From the NCBI RefSeq assembly GCF_000020985.1, contig NC_011296.1, forward strand, positions 1,292,001-1,356,000: a stretch of 64,000 nt of DNA, written 5' to 3'. This DNA is from Thermodesulfovibrio yellowstonii DSM 11347. Its GTDB lineage: Bacteria > Nitrospirota > Thermodesulfovibrionia > Thermodesulfovibrionales > Thermodesulfovibrionaceae. Position 1 is the first letter of the stretch. Each line of letters starts with the position of its first letter. This document shows positions 43,615 to 54,020 of this stretch, piece by piece. The position numbers were made by a program, and so were the translations under genes. Under the pieces are notes generated by a model. That model saw only the letters and a program-made list of their open reading frames with translations. It ran no database searches and was not told the DNA's origin.

Positions 43615-45608
43615 GCAGGCACCTCTATTTTAAAAATTGTTCCTGAAGGTTTATTATCCATAACAAATATCCTCCCATCATGTTCAGTAATAATTTTCCT
43701 TGCAATCGTCAATCCAAGCCCTGTCCCTTCCTTTGTCTTTGAAAAATAAGGTAAAAAAAGTTTTTCTTTTATTTCATCATCAACCCCTGGACCTGTATCA
43801 GCAATTTCAATCTGAAGACTATTATTTAGTTTAACAGATATTGTTATTTCACCTTTAGCATTCATTGCCTTTATAGCATTGTCAATTATATTTATCAAAA
43901 CTCTTTTAAACTCATGATAATCAAGTAAAACAGGCTTAATTTCTCCATCAGATATAAAATTTATCTTAACATCCTTGTATCCTCTGTAAAGCTCTATCAC
44001 ATCTTGTATTAAATCTACTGGATTTACAGGTTCTTTTTTAATCTCAGGGAGTTTGCCCAGTTTCTGGAAAGCATCAATGAGATTTTTAAGAGACTCAACT
44101 TCTGAAATAATTCTCTGGGTTGACTTTTCAAATACTTTATCAAATTCTTCATCTTTATTTTTCCATTTTTTAACAAGCCTCTCAGTAGCGAGTTTGATAG
44201 GTGTAAGAGGATTTTTTATCTCATGCGCAAGTCTTCTGGCTACTTCTTCCCATGCAACTGCCTGCTGAGCTTTAACAATATCTGTGATATCATCAAATAC
44301 TACAAGAATTCCTGTAGCTTCACTTTCCTCAAATTCTCTTAATGAGACAATTCTTGCTTTTATCATTTTATTTCTACCTTTTATTTTAATATTCAAATCT
44401 TTGGAAATCTCATAAATTCGCTCTTGAGAGAGTTTTTTTATAAACTCTTTTAATTCATCAGATTCAACAAATTCCAGAATTTCTGAATAATGTCTACCTT
44501 GAAGCTTATCTGCTGAAATTTGCAGTATCTCCTCCCCTGCTTTATTTATTTTTAATATTTTACCGCTGTTCCCAACAAAAATAATTCCTGAAGTTATATT
44601 GGAAAATATTCTTTCAAGCAAAATATGTCTTTCCGATAACTCAATATAGGCTTTGTCAAGCTTGCTTATCATTTCATTAAACGAATTTACAAGTATTCCA
44701 ATTTCATCAGAACTCTTAGTAAGAATTTTTACCTTAAGATCACCTTCAGCAACTCTCTGAGTTGCCTGAACAAGTTCTTTTAAAGGATTCGTAATTTCCT
44801 GAGAAATTTTTAAGGATGCCCAGAGTGCAAGAAATATTATAATAAGACTTAAAAAACCAAGAAACATAAAGTAGTTTGATTTAACAGCCTTTCTAAAAGA
44901 ACCCATTTTAAGATACTCTTCATGATATGCTTTAACTTCTTCAACTTTTTTGGTTACATAAGAAGGAATGCTCATTTTTAAAACAATAACTCCTTGTTTT
45001 TCAGGTAATGCAGCTATAATTACATCTCCATCTGAAGAAGATATAACCTGTGTTGATTTTTTACCCTGAAAAGCATCCCGTATTGATTCTGGCATATCTT
45101 CCTGAGGATTTTTGAGTCTCTCAACAGAAATCCCATCTGGAAGCCCTTTTATTTTACCTTCATTGAAATCTTCAGCAAATTTAAGCAGTCTTGCTTTTTC
45201 AAAATCATAAAAAGACTTAACTGTATCTATTGTTTTTGAGATAACTTCTCTATTTGATTTGGAAAAAATTCTCTCTATTGAACTTTCAAGAACCCCGCTG
45301 AAAGCAATAAATAAAAGTGCTGAAGGAATGAGCACCAATCCTACAAAAATAGTGACTATTTTTATCCTGAATCTATAACCAGGAACTTCTCTATGTTTTT
45401 CAAGATAAAGCCTGAATATACTTCTTATAACAAAAAATCCTAAGGTTATAATGGAAATTATATTTATTACAAAGAGTGAGACAATTATGAATCTTGTAGG
45501 AATCTGCTCAGGAGGTAGTCTTAAAAGATAAATTTCAAATCCAAGCACAATAAAAAGCAAGACTGTAAGGAAAATAGGGAAAAAATATTTTTTCATTTTC
45601 TCTTTCAT
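43611..45608 (-). CDS. NtrY-like membrane histidine kinase
   Basis: 665-residue kinase. Three N-terminal hydrophobic segments (about 9-27, 38-62, 83-105) precede a periplasmic domain to about 243 and another helix (245-266). HAMP (268-320), PAS (330-440), HisKA with H462 (RRLAHEIKNPLTP) and HATPase (DTGPGVDDE, GTGLGLTIA) follow. NtrY kinases sense redox or nitrogen status in proteobacteria; the signal here is unknown. Gene overlaps on both sides indicate one operon. Confidence 0.92.
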   Translation of the reverse strand: MKEKMKKYFFPIFLTVLLFIVLGFEIYLLRLPPEQIPTRFIIVSLFVINIISIITLGFFVIRSIFRLYLEKHREVPGYRFRIKIVTIFVGLVLIPSALLFIAFSGVLESSIERIFSKSNREVISKTIDTVKSFYDFEKARLLKFAEDFNEGKIKGLPDGISVERLKNPQEDMPESIRDAFQGKKSTQVISSSDGDVIIAALPEKQGVIVLKMSIPSYVTKKVEEVKAYHEEYLKMGSFRKAVKSNYFMFLGFLSLIIIFLALWASLKISQEITNPLKELVQATQRVAEGDLKVKILTKSSDEIGILVNSFNEMISKLDKAYIELSERHILLERIFSNITSGIIFVGNSGKILKINKAGEEILQISADKLQGRHYSEILEFVESDELKEFIKKLSQERIYEISKDLNIKIKGRNKMIKARIVSLREFEESEATGILVVFDDITDIVKAQQAVAWEEVARRLAHEIKNPLTPIKLATERLVKKWKNKDEEFDKVFEKSTQRIISEVESLKNLIDAFQKLGKLPEIKKEPVNPVDLIQDVIELYRGYKDVKINFISDGEIKPVLLDYHEFKRVLINIIDNAIKAMNAKGEITISVKLNNSLQIEIADTGPGVDDEIKEKLFLPYFSKTKEGTGLGLTIARKIITEHDGRIFVMDNKPSGTIFKIEVPA

Positions 45609-46159
45609 GGCAATCTAAAGTATTCTGATTCCTTTGTTATCTTTTTCTCATATGTTGGTATAAAAAACAAGATGTGCTCAAGAACAGAAGGAAGCTTTTT
45701 TATATTTGATTCAACTGTAATTTTTATATAGTATTTTCCTCTATCCACATTATTAATATTTGCTATTTTTATAGGCTCTGTCTTTAATGCCCAATCTAAT
45801 GCCTCCTGCCAGTTTTTAAATCTCTTCTCTGTTAGTTTATCTCCTTCTAAGGTTTTTATAATAAATTCATCTTTTATAGGATCAGGAATCAAAATCCTCT
45901 GTATTTGAACTCCACTTATAAACTCATCAGGAATAATTGACCATCTTCGGTAAAGTTCCACAAGTATAAGAATGTTTTTACTTAAACCATTTTTAAAATC
46001 ATCAATAAACTCCTGAGAGGGAATAATATGAGCTTTAACTGTCAAAAAAGAATTGTTTTTCTGGATTTCCATGTTAATATTTTCAATTGCATGTGCATAA
46101 AACGCATGAAAAAGCAAAAATCCAGCAGTAAATAACATATTTCTTGCAAACTTTTTCAT
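45605..46159 (-). CDS. DUF4390 exported protein
   Basis: 184 residues with a signal peptide (about 1-25, ending FYAHA) and a beta-rich body without recognisable catalytic motifs. DUF4390 genes commonly lie just before NtrY-like kinases, as here with a 4-nt overlap, so it may act in the periplasm with that sensor. Molecular function is unknown. Confidence 0.75.
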   Translation of the reverse strand: MKKFARNMLFTAGFLLFHAFYAHAIENINMEIQKNNSFLTVKAHIIPSQEFIDDFKNGLSKNILILVELYRRWSIIPDEFISGVQIQRILIPDPIKDEFIIKTLEGDKLTEKRFKNWQEALDWALKTEPIKIANINNVDRGKYYIKITVESNIKKLPSVLEHILFFIPTYEKKITKESEYFRLP

Positions 46160-46240
46160 CAGTTTTATTATATTATTTTTGCTTTACTTTTTATTAATCT
46201 TTATGATAAAAACAAAATTAAAATCTTGTGGAGGTGCACC

Positions 46241-46588
46241 ATGAAAAGATTTTTAATTATTACAGGAGCAATTTTTGTTTTTCTCACTGGTTGCGCAACA
46301 AAAGAATATGTTAAAGAACAAACTGACCCTATCAATCAAAAACTTGAGAGAATTGAAAAACAACTTGAGAATATGAACAAAGATATTTCTTCTCTTAGAA
46401 CAGACATCAAAGCTGTTAGCTCAAATGTAGAGTCTGTTAACTGGACAGCAAAGGAAGCATTAAAAAAATCCGAAGAAGCAGTTAAAGAATCTAAGGCTGC
46501 AGTAATGCAAGCACAGGATGCAGCAAGAAAAGCTCAGGCTGCAGCGGAAACTTCTAAAAAGGCTTTTGAACTACAACAGAAAAAGTAA
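46241..46588 (+). CDS. Small alanine-rich coiled-coil lipoprotein
   Basis: 115-residue predicted lipoprotein. The lipobox is LTGC with C18. The mature part is a long heptad coiled coil, with an alanine-rich end (AAVMQAQDAARKAQAAAE) that recalls Lpp-type alanine zippers. Start MKRFLIITG is chosen because GGAGGTG lies just upstream; a longer reading begins 15 nt earlier. It may tether outer membrane to cell wall, but this is inferred. Confidence 0.8.
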   Translation: MKRFLIITGAIFVFLTGCATKEYVKEQTDPINQKLERIEKQLENMNKDISSLRTDIKAVSSNVESVNWTAKEALKKSEEAVKESKAAVMQAQDAARKAQAAAETSKKAFELQQKK

Positions 46589-46627
46589 TTTGACATTTTA
46601 GATTGATAAATATTAAATTTTCTGATT

Positions 46628-47395
46628 ATGAAAAGCCGATTTATTCATTCTCTATGGATTGGGCTTGTAGCAGGTTGTTTTGGCGGTCTTGTTGGGCTTG
46701 GTGGCGGTGTAGTCATGATTCCTCTTATGGTAGCTGTTCTCAAAATTACTCAACATAGAGCTCACGGAACAAGTCTATTTGCTCTTGTATTTACAGGAAT
46801 TACAGGTGCAATTACATATGGAATGAAAGGCTCTGTTGATTTTATCGCATCTTTGATTCTCGCTGTCACAGCAATTTTTACAGCAAGAATAGGCGCTAAA
46901 TTTGCACATAGTCTGCCAGAGTGGAAACTTAAAAGAGCTTTTGGTGCTTTTTTAATTTTCGCTGCCTTAATTTTAATAGCAAAACCTTACCTTGCTGAGT
47001 TATATCATTTTGAATTTGGAGGCACTGCAAAAATTATTACCCTTCTTGTAATAGGCATATTTGCAGGTTTTCTTGCTGGAATGATGGGTATAGGTGGTGG
47101 AACTGTTATGGTTCCAGCGCTTGTTCTTATATTAAACTATGGACAACATATAGCACAGGGAACATCTCTATTATGTATGGTTCCTGCAGGTGCTGTAGGT
47201 GCATATACACATCTGAAACTTGGAAATGTCATAAAAGAATTGCTTCCAGGATTGATTGTTGGAATAATTTTAGGAACATATATTGGCTCTAATATTGCAC
47301 ATGCTCTTGCAGATGCTTATCTAAGGGTTATATTTGCTTTTATTATTATATGGACAGGAATAAGATTCTTAAAAACACCAAATCCTGCTAAATGA
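46628..47395 (+). CDS. TauE/SafE-family anion permease
   Basis: 255-residue inner-membrane protein with about 8 hydrophobic segments in two repeats. Each repeat carries a glycine-rich motif (GLVGLGGGVVMIPLM and GMMGIGGGTVMVPAL). The family exports sulfite, sulfonates or related organosulfur anions; the substrate here is unknown. It overlaps the amidase gene by 4 nt. Confidence 0.88.
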   Translation: MKSRFIHSLWIGLVAGCFGGLVGLGGGVVMIPLMVAVLKITQHRAHGTSLFALVFTGITGAITYGMKGSVDFIASLILAVTAIFTARIGAKFAHSLPEWKLKRAFGAFLIFAALILIAKPYLAELYHFEFGGTAKIITLLVIGIFAGFLAGMMGIGGGTVMVPALVLILNYGQHIAQGTSLLCMVPAGAVGAYTHLKLGNVIKELLPGLIVGIILGTYIGSNIAHALADAYLRVIFAFIIIWTGIRFLKTPNPAK

Positions 47396-48357
47396 TAAAA
47401 AAAACAGTTTTTTTAATATTTTTAATCTTATCGGTCAATGTTAATGCACAAGATAATCTCCATAAAATAGTTATAAAATATGGGAAACATCAAGATTTTC
47501 ATAGATTTGTTTTTATATGTGAGAAACCTGAGATTGCCTATTCAATAAATGTAAATTTATTAAAAGATGGAAAAATAAAGCTGAGTTTTATAAGCCCATT
47601 TGAAATTGAATTTGATGGAAAAATCTTATCAGCACAGGACAGTATAAAAGATTTAAAAATTTTAAAAGAAGATAAAAATCTTATTATCGGAACTTCAAAC
47701 ATTGATAGAATAAAAGTTTCAAGATATGAATCTCCTTCAAGGCTTGTTATAGATGCCTATTTAGAAGAAACAGCCCTTGAAGAAAAAACTAAAACTGTTT
47801 CAGTATTAATTGATCCAGGACACGGAGGAGAAGATTACGGTTTACAAGGGAAAGACAATAATGAAAAAAATATGGACTTGTATATCTCAAAAGAAATAGC
47901 ATCAAGACTTGCACAAAAGGGTATAAAAACATCTCTAACAAGAGGGATTGATGAATATCTATCATTGAAAAAAAGATTAAAACTGGAAAACAAACTAAAG
48001 CCCTCTTTATTTCTGAGTATTCATTTATCAACCGGAGACTATTTTGTCATCTATACATCTCCTATAAAGAAAAATATATCAAAGGATGATCCTTCAAAAG
48101 TTTTCTTCACTGAAGATAACTTAGTAAAAAGTTTTACAAACAAATTAAAGGAGAAATTTTCAGAACCTCTTTATACTGAAAAATTGCCTGCAACTCTTTT
48201 GAAAGAAGCTTACACACCTGCATTGATGATTGAAATTCCTAAACGAGTTTTGTTTTCTGATAAAAACTATACAAACAAGCTTATAGATGTAATGGTTCAA
48301 GTAATTTTAGAAAATTTTAAATCAAAAATCAAACCGGAAAAGGCTAAAAATGAATAA
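47392..48357 (+). CDS. N-acetylmuramoyl-L-alanine amidase (AmiC-like)
   Basis: 321-residue periplasmic zinc amidase that cleaves the MurNAc-L-Ala bond. A signal peptide (1-19, ending NVNA) is followed by an AMIN-like domain (about 25-125) and an Amidase_3 domain. Zinc ligands are H144 (DPGHGGED), probably E158, and H211 (FLSIHLS); the catalytic Glu lies in LMIEIP near 275. It starts inside the TauE stop and ends 8 nt inside the GerMN gene. Confidence 0.88.
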   Translation: MIKKTVFLIFLILSVNVNAQDNLHKIVIKYGKHQDFHRFVFICEKPEIAYSINVNLLKDGKIKLSFISPFEIEFDGKILSAQDSIKDLKILKEDKNLIIGTSNIDRIKVSRYESPSRLVIDAYLEETALEEKTKTVSVLIDPGHGGEDYGLQGKDNNEKNMDLYISKEIASRLAQKGIKTSLTRGIDEYLSLKKRLKLENKLKPSLFLSIHLSTGDYFVIYTSPIKKNISKDDPSKVFFTEDNLVKSFTNKLKEKFSEPLYTEKLPATLLKEAYTPALMIEIPKRVLFSDKNYTNKLIDVMVQVILENFKSKIKPEKAKNE

Positions 48358-48865
48358 AAAACTTATTATAGTTTCCTTCATATTGATAGCTATAATAGCA
48401 GGAATTATAATTTATTTTTCTTTCCTAAAATACGATAAAAAGGCATTTTCTGAAAAATTCAAAACTGAAGAAGCTATTGAAACCTTTAAAATATATATAC
48501 CTTCTTCTACTTCTTTGGTAACAAAAGAAATATACTTACAAAAAGACGAATTAGAGTTAAAAAATCTTGAAAAAATTTTGGAAATTTTTTTAGTAGAGCT
48601 ACCATCCCCCTTAAAAGAAACAAAAATTCTTGGAATATATAGAGATAAAGAAAACATAATTTATTTAGATTTATCAAAAAATTTTGCTGCACCTCAGAGT
48701 ATGCGGGAAGAATATTTTGTAATTAAATCACTTTATAAAACTTTGAAAGAAAACTTCACATGGATAAAAGATATTAAGATTCTCATAGAGAGCAAAGAAA
48801 TTGAAACTCTCTCAGGTCATATATCAATTGACTCATCTTTAAAGGAGGTAATGGAGGAAAGTTAA
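48350..48865 (+). CDS. GerMN-domain membrane-anchored protein
   Basis: 171 residues with an N-terminal transmembrane helix (about 5-25) and a GerMN domain. The pattern IYLQKDELEL..LPSPLKETKILGIYRDKENIIYLDLSKNF is characteristic. GerMN proteins are often found next to amidases and murI, and are thought to bind peptidoglycan or related ligands. It shares 1 nt with murI. Confidence 0.78.
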   Translation: MNKKLIIVSFILIAIIAGIIIYFSFLKYDKKAFSEKFKTEEAIETFKIYIPSSTSLVTKEIYLQKDELELKNLEKILEIFLVELPSPLKETKILGIYRDKENIIYLDLSKNFAAPQSMREEYFVIKSLYKTLKENFTWIKDIKILIESKEIETLSGHISIDSSLKEVMEES

Positions 48866-49677
48866 TGAGAGAAAAACCTGTAGGCATTTTTGACTCCGGA
48901 GTTGGAGGATTAACTGTTTTAAAAGAAATAGCGAAATTGCTTCCTAATGAAGAATTGATCTATCTTGGAGACACAGCAAGAGTTCCTTATGGAATCCGTT
49001 CTGCTGAAACAGTTATTAAATATTCTATTGAATGTGCGAGTTTTCTTTTTAAAAAAGGAATTAAAATCCTTGTTGTAGCCTGCAATACATCTTCATCTGT
49101 AAGCCTTGAAGTTTTAAAAGAAAAGCTACCAATAGCTGTTATTGGTGTTATTGAACCAGGTGTCAGAGCAGCATTAAAAGCTACAAAAAATGGGAAAATC
49201 GGCATTATTGGAACAGAAGCAACTATTCAGAGTGGAGCCTATCCAAAAAAAATTAAATCAATAGAACCAGAAATAGAAGTCATTTCAAAAGCCTGCCCGT
49301 TATTTGTGCCATTAGTTGAAGAAGGAATTTTAGAAGGCAGTATTGCTGAACTAATAGTTGAAAGGTATCTAAAAGAATTAAAAAATAGCGGGATTGATAC
49401 TTTAATTCTTGGATGCACACACTATCCTCTGCTGAAAAAGACTATTCAGAAATATATGGAAGGAATTCAACTTGTTGATTCTGCTGAAGAAATATCTCGT
49501 GAAGTAAAAGAAATGCTTTCTTATCAGGGACTTATAAATGAAAAAACAAATTCAGGAGGAAAAACATTCTATGTAACTGATTCTCCTGACAGATTTAAAA
49601 AAATTGGTGAAATATTTTTAGATTGTAAAATAGATAACATTTTTAAAGTTTCTCTTGAGGAGGGAAAAATTAAATGA
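48865..49677 (+). CDS. murI: Glutamate racemase
   Basis: 270-residue cofactor-independent racemase that makes D-glutamate for peptidoglycan. The two catalytic cysteines are C73 (ACNTSS) and C184 (LGCTHYPLL), and FDSGVGGLT lies at the N-terminus. AAGGAGG precedes the ATG and the gene overlaps rph by 4 nt. Confidence 0.96.
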   Translation: MREKPVGIFDSGVGGLTVLKEIAKLLPNEELIYLGDTARVPYGIRSAETVIKYSIECASFLFKKGIKILVVACNTSSSVSLEVLKEKLPIAVIGVIEPGVRAALKATKNGKIGIIGTEATIQSGAYPKKIKSIEPEIEVISKACPLFVPLVEEGILEGSIAELIVERYLKELKNSGIDTLILGCTHYPLLKKTIQKYMEGIQLVDSAEEISREVKEMLSYQGLINEKTNSGGKTFYVTDSPDRFKKIGEIFLDCKIDNIFKVSLEEGKIK

Positions 49678-50384
49678 GGCCAGATGGAAGAAAAAATGAT
49701 GAACTTAGACCAATAAAAATTGAAAAAAACTTCATAAAAAATGCAGATGGGTCAGTTTTAATAGAACTTGGCAATACACGTGTAATATGTACAGCTTCAA
49801 TAGAAAACAAAGTGCCTCCCTTTTTAAAGGACCAAAAAAAGGGATGGATCACAGCAGAATACGGTATGCTTCCTCGTTCAACTCCTGTTAGAATGCTTAG
49901 AGAATCAACATCAGGGAGAGTTGGGGGTAGAACACATGAAATTCAACGACTTATTGGAAGAACATTAAGAGCGGTTGTTGATCTTGAAAAACTCGGTGAA
50001 AGAACTATATGGATTGATTGCGATGTAATTGAAGCAGATGGTGGAACTCGTACAGCATCAATAACAGGAGGCTATATTGCATTAGTTGAAGCAGTAAAAA
50101 AAGCAATGAATGCTGGAATGATTACAGAAAATCCTATAAAAGACAGTATCGCAGCAATAAGTGTTGGCATTGTATTAGGAGAACCAAGACTTGACCTATG
50201 CTATGCAGAAGATTCCCAAGCAGAGGTTGATATGAATATAGTAATGACAGGTTCAGGAAAATTTATTGAAATTCAAGGAACAGCTGAGATTTACCCTTTT
50301 TCAAAAGAAAATTTACTTCAACTTTTATCTTTAGCAGAAAAAGGTATAAGGGAGATAATAAGGGTTATAAACAATCTTGATTGA
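49674..50384 (+). CDS. rph: Ribonuclease PH
   Basis: 236-residue phosphorolytic 3'-5' exoribonuclease that trims tRNA 3' ends. [27 protein letters not shown] and [19 protein letters not shown] are diagnostic. The predicted full-length, unshifted frame suggests an active enzyme. It is the last gene of the amidase-gerMN-murI-rph run. A rdgB homologue often follows but is absent here. Confidence 0.96.
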   Translation: MRPDGRKNDELRPIKIEKNFIKNADGSVLIELGNTRVICTASIENKVPPFLKDQKKGWITAEYGMLPRSTPVRMLRESTSGRVGGRTHEIQRLIGRTLRAVVDLEKLGERTIWIDCDVIEADGGTRTASITGGYIALVEAVKKAMNAGMITENPIKDSIAAISVGIVLGEPRLDLCYAEDSQAEVDMNIVMTGSGKFIEIQGTAEIYPFSKENLLQLLSLAEKGIREIIRVINNLD

Positions 50385-50425
50385 GTATGTATCATGTATT
50401 AGTTTTACATTTTGATGATACATAC
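50385..50425. repeat. 11-bp inverted repeat after rph
   Basis: GTATGTATCAT (50385-50395) and ATGATACATAC (50415-50425) are perfect inverted copies separated by 19 nt, directly after the rph stop. No U-run follows on either strand, so it is not a standard terminator. The remaining 170 nt to rpiB hold nothing I recognise. Confidence 0.6.
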
Positions 50426-50594
50426 ATTTATCAAGAAAAATTATAGATGTTTATGGAGAACCAGATTTGATATGGAAAAACTGAAAAAAGTGAAAGATTA
50501 ACCTTTCTATCATAGAGTGGATAACAACATTAAACATCAGAAAGTCTGCATAATTAATTTACTAAAATAATTCTAATTATATATAATACTCAAC

Positions 50595-51047
50595 ATGAAG
50601 ATTGCAATTGGTGCTGATCATGCAGGTTTTGAATTAAAAGAACTAATTTCCCAAATTGTTGAAGATGCAGGGTATGAAGTTATTGATATGGGAACTGGTT
50701 CATCCTGTTCTGTTGATTATCCAGACTATGCAGAAGCAGTTGCACAGGCAGTATCTGATGAAAAAGCTGAAAGAGGCATTTTAATATGCGGCACAGGAAT
50801 AGGAATGTCAATAGTTGCAAATAAATTTAAGAATGTAAGAGCAGCCTTATGTAATGACCTGTTTACTGCAAAAATGTCAAGACTTCATAATGATGCTAAT
50901 ATTCTTTGTATGGGCGCAAGAGTCATTGGAAAAGGACTTGCAATAGAGATAGTCAAAACATGGCTTAGCACACCCTTTGAAGCTGAAAGACATTTAAAAA
51001 GGGTTGAAAAAATAAATATTATAGAAAGGAAGGTTATTAATAAATGA
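50595..51047 (+). CDS. rpiB: Ribose-5-phosphate isomerase B
   Basis: 150 residues, RpiB/LacAB family. [11 protein letters not shown] at the start and [10 protein letters not shown] with catalytic C65 are intact. It interconverts ribose-5-phosphate and ribulose-5-phosphate. It overlaps glyA by 4 nt, a frequent rpiB-glyA arrangement. Confidence 0.94.
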   Translation: MKIAIGADHAGFELKELISQIVEDAGYEVIDMGTGSSCSVDYPDYAEAVAQAVSDEKAERGILICGTGIGMSIVANKFKNVRAALCNDLFTAKMSRLHNDANILCMGARVIGKGLAIEIVKTWLSTPFEAERHLKRVEKINIIERKVINK

Positions 51048-52282
51048 AGATGAAATCTTTAAGAGAAGTGGATGCTGAAATTTATTCTTTGATACTTCAA
51101 GAGAAGAAAAGAGAGACGAATAAAATTCTAATGATAGCCTCTGAAAACTATGCAAGTAGAGCTGTTATGGAAGCTCAGGGTTCACTATTTACCAATAAAT
51201 ATGCTGAAGGTTATCCTGGTAGAAGATATTATGGTGGTTGTGAGTATGCTGATGAAGTAGAAAGACTTGCCCAGGAAAGAGCAAAACAACTTTTTAATGT
51301 TGAACATGTAAATGTACAGCCACATTCTGGAACACAGGCAAATATGGCTGTTTATTTTGCAATGCTACAGCCAGGAGATACAATAATGGGAATGAGTCTA
51401 ACTCATGGTGGACATTTATCACATGGCTCACCTGTCAACTTTACAGGCAAGTTATATAAAACTGTATTTTATGGAGTAAATAAAGAAACAGGCTATATTG
51501 ACATGGATGAAGTAAGGAGACTTGCACAGGAACACAAACCCAAAATAATTATTACAGGAGCAAGTGCCTATCCAAGAACTATTGATTTTAAAGCATTTAG
51601 TGAGATAGCAAAAGAAGTTGGTGCTTATTTAATGGCAGACATTGCACATATTGCTGGCTTAATTGCAACAAGTATGCATCCAAGCCCTGTCCCTTACTCA
51701 GATTTTATTACTACCACAACCCATAAAACCCTTAGGGGTCCAAGAGGTGGTGTAGTAATGTGCAAAGCTCAGTATGCAAAAGCCATTGATAAAACAGTTT
51801 TCCCTGGGATTCAGGGTGGACCTCTTGTCCATGTAATAGCAGCTAAAGCTGTTGCCTTTAAAGAAGCGCTTTCAGAAGATTTCAAAGAATATCAAAAAAA
51901 AGTTATAAAAAATGCGAAAACACTCGCTGAAGCATTAAAAAAGAAAGGTTTTAAACTTGTATCTGATGGAACAGATAATCACCTCATGCTTGTTGACCTT
52001 ACTAATTTTAATATAACAGGGAAGGAAGCAGAGGAAGCTCTTGACAAAGCTGGAATAACAGTTAATAAAAATACTATTCCCTTTGATACAAAACCTCCTA
52101 CAGTTACATCTGGTATAAGAATTGGAACTCCTTCTGTAACAACTCGTGGAATGGGTGAAGAGGAGATGGAAAAAATTGCTGAAATAATTGAAAGGGTTAT
52201 AAAGAATATCTCAAATGATTCAGTTATAAAAGATATGCAAAAAAAAGTTCAAGAACTCTGTAAGAAATTTCCAATCTATTAA
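51044..52282 (+). CDS. glyA: Serine hydroxymethyltransferase
   Basis: 412-residue PLP enzyme that converts serine and tetrahydrofolate to glycine and methylene-tetrahydrofolate. The PLP lysine is K228 in [14 protein letters not shown], with [14 protein letters not shown] near the N-terminus. A second in-frame ATG two codons downstream is also possible. The 3' end overlaps the convergent tadA gene by 4 nt. Confidence 0.97.
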   Translation: MKMKSLREVDAEIYSLILQEKKRETNKILMIASENYASRAVMEAQGSLFTNKYAEGYPGRRYYGGCEYADEVERLAQERAKQLFNVEHVNVQPHSGTQANMAVYFAMLQPGDTIMGMSLTHGGHLSHGSPVNFTGKLYKTVFYGVNKETGYIDMDEVRRLAQEHKPKIIITGASAYPRTIDFKAFSEIAKEVGAYLMADIAHIAGLIATSMHPSPVPYSDFITTTTHKTLRGPRGGVVMCKAQYAKAIDKTVFPGIQGGPLVHVIAAKAVAFKEALSEDFKEYQKKVIKNAKTLAEALKKKGFKLVSDGTDNHLMLVDLTNFNITGKEAEEALDKAGITVNKNTIPFDTKPPTVTSGIRIGTPSVTTRGMGEEEMEKIAEIIERVIKNISNDSVIKDMQKKVQELCKKFPIY

Positions 52283-52743
52283 TCTTCTCTTAATTCTTTA
52301 AAAAATCTTTTTAAAATTACACGGCATTCTTCCTCAAGAATGCCGTTTGTTATTTCAACTTGATGATTAAGCCTTTTATCATTAAGAATATTATAAAGAC
52401 TTACTACTGCTCCACCTTTTGGGTCATTACAACCATAAACCAATCTTTTTATTCTTGAATTAACTATAGCACCGGAGCACATTATACAAGGCTCTTTTGT
52501 TACATACAAAGTAGCATCTGTAAGTCTCCATGCACCAAGAATCCTTGCAGCTTCTCTTATTGCAAGTATTTCAGCATGAGCTGTTGGATCAAAAGTTGTC
52601 TCTTTAATATTATGAGCCTTTGATATTATTTCACCATTTACAACTATTAGAGCACCAACCGGAATCTCTCCTTTTTCGTATGCTTTCTCAGCTTCCTTAA
52701 GTGCTTCTTTCATGAAATATTCGTCATAAGCCAGTTGGTCCAC
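52279..52743 (-). CDS. tadA: tRNA-specific adenosine deaminase
   Basis: 154-residue zinc deaminase that makes inosine at the wobble position of tRNA-Arg(ACG). The motif HAE is at 56-58 and PCIMC supplies C86 and C89. The start [15 protein letters not shown] lies 34 nt inside hypB. A later methionine (residue 11) is possible, but the residues before it match the family. Guanine deaminase-like relatives are less likely. Confidence 0.92.
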   Translation of the reverse strand: MDQLAYDEYFMKEALKEAEKAYEKGEIPVGALIVVNGEIISKAHNIKETTFDPTAHAEILAIREAARILGAWRLTDATLYVTKEPCIMCSGAIVNSRIKRLVYGCNDPKGGAVVSLYNILNDKRLNHQVEITNGILEEECRVILKRFFKELRED

Positions 52744-53354
52744 TCATCAATTCCCTGCCCGGTTTTACATGATACTTCAAATATTTTTATTTTGGGATTT
52801 AAAAATTGAGCATCTTTTTTTATTTTATCCACGCTTACATCAAGTAAATCTTTAAGGTCAATTTTGTTAATAATTAATACAGAAGATTCCTGAAACATTA
52901 AAGGATACTTAAGGGGCTTATCATCTCCTTCAGTTAAACTTAATATCATCACTTTAACATCTTCACCAACTTTAAATTCCGCTGGACATACAAGATTACC
53001 CACATTTTCTATAAATAAAAGGTCCAAATCTTTTAAGGGTAAATCTTTTGCTGCATCAGCTATCATATTTGCATCAAGATGACATGCTCCTTCTGTGTTT
53101 ATCTGAACTACAGGAACTCCGAGACGGTCAATTCTTTCAGCATCATTAGTTCCAGTTATGTCTCCCTCAATAACGCCTACTTTAACTTTGTCTTTGATAA
53201 CACTGATTGTTTTTTCAAGAAGAGAAGTTTTTCCTGCTCCAGGAGAACTCATAAGATTTATTACATAAACTCCAGCTTCTTTAAACATTTTTTTGTTTTC
53301 TTCTGCTATTCTTTCATTTGCATCAAGAATTTTTGTTGTTAATTTAACTTTCAT
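52710..53354 (-). CDS. hypB: Hydrogenase nickel-incorporation GTPase HypB
   Basis: 214-residue GTPase that powers nickel delivery to the NiFe hydrogenase precursor. The P-loop SSPGAGKTS is near residue 36, followed by VIEGDITGTNDAERI, ENVGNLVCP and NKIDL. It lacks both the N-terminal CxxCGC motif and a histidine-rich nickel store. It overlaps hypA by 4 nt. Its probable client is MvhA. Confidence 0.95.
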   Translation of the reverse strand: MKVKLTTKILDANERIAEENKKMFKEAGVYVINLMSSPGAGKTSLLEKTISVIKDKVKVGVIEGDITGTNDAERIDRLGVPVVQINTEGACHLDANMIADAAKDLPLKDLDLLFIENVGNLVCPAEFKVGEDVKVMILSLTEGDDKPLKYPLMFQESSVLIINKIDLKDLLDVSVDKIKKDAQFLNPKIKIFEVSCKTGQGIDEWTNWLMTNIS

Positions 53355-53701
53355 TGACTGACCTCCATTTCGGTAATATTAAGTTCTTTTCCAGAAATTA
53401 TATTTACTGAAAAGCTTCCACAGCTTGGGCATTCAAAAATAAGATAGTTTTCATTACTTTCAAACTCTTTGCCGCAATCTTTACAGACTCCTCTAACAGG
53501 AATTTCTTCAATTATTAAATTCGCTTCCTTAGCAAGAGTGTCTTCTTTTAAAACATTAAATGCAAAAAGCAGGGCATCTGTCATGACTCCAGTTGCCCTG
53601 CCAACTATAACTTTTATTGAGTCTATTTTTGTATAACCGTTTTTAGAACATTCATCAGAAGCTATTCTAAGGAGTTCCGTAACAATGGACGCTTCATGCA
53701 T
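53351..53701 (-). CDS. hypA: Hydrogenase nickel chaperone HypA
   Basis: 116 residues. The N-terminal MHE motif with H2 supplies the nickel site. The zinc site uses C73, C76, C91 and C94. It hands nickel to the large subunit together with HypB. hypC, D, E and F are not in the window, so the cluster is split. Confidence 0.95.
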   Translation of the reverse strand: MHEASIVTELLRIASDECSKNGYTKIDSIKVIVGRATGVMTDALLFAFNVLKEDTLAKEANLIIEEIPVRGVCKDCGKEFESNENYLIFECPSCGSFSVNIISGKELNITEMEVSQ

Positions 53702-54018
53702 TAAGCTTCTTGCTCCTTCTCTTTAGAGACTTCTTTTTCGTAAGCCTCTTTACCTGCCTCAACAGCTTTAGTAATAGCTGATTTTTTCTCTTCTAATGTT
53801 TCTTTGGCTTTATCAAGAGTTGATGAAATTTTTTCTTTAGCTTCTTTTATATAGCTTTCAGCTTTTTCTTTTACATCCTCTGCTGTTTCTTTAATCCTTG
53901 CTCTTGTTTCCTTTCCTGCTTGTGGAGCTAAAAGTAATGCTAAACCAGCACCTACTATTCCACCTAATAAAAATGAAATAAATACTGACTTTGCACTAAA
54001 TCCTCTTTCCTCATCCAT
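53701..54018 (-). CDS. YtxH-like membrane-anchored helical protein
   Basis: 105 residues. A glycine-rich transmembrane segment (SFLLGGIVGAGLALLLAPQ) is followed by a highly charged Lys/Glu/Ala amphipathic helix. This is the YtxH/gas-vesicle-like small protein family, linked to envelope stress. It forms a pair with the next DUF948 gene, 2 nt away. Function unknown. Confidence 0.8.
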   Translation of the reverse strand: MDEERGFSAKSVFISFLLGGIVGAGLALLLAPQAGKETRARIKETAEDVKEKAESYIKEAKEKISSTLDKAKETLEEKKSAITKAVEAGKEAYEKEVSKEKEQEA

Positions 54019-54020
54019 TT

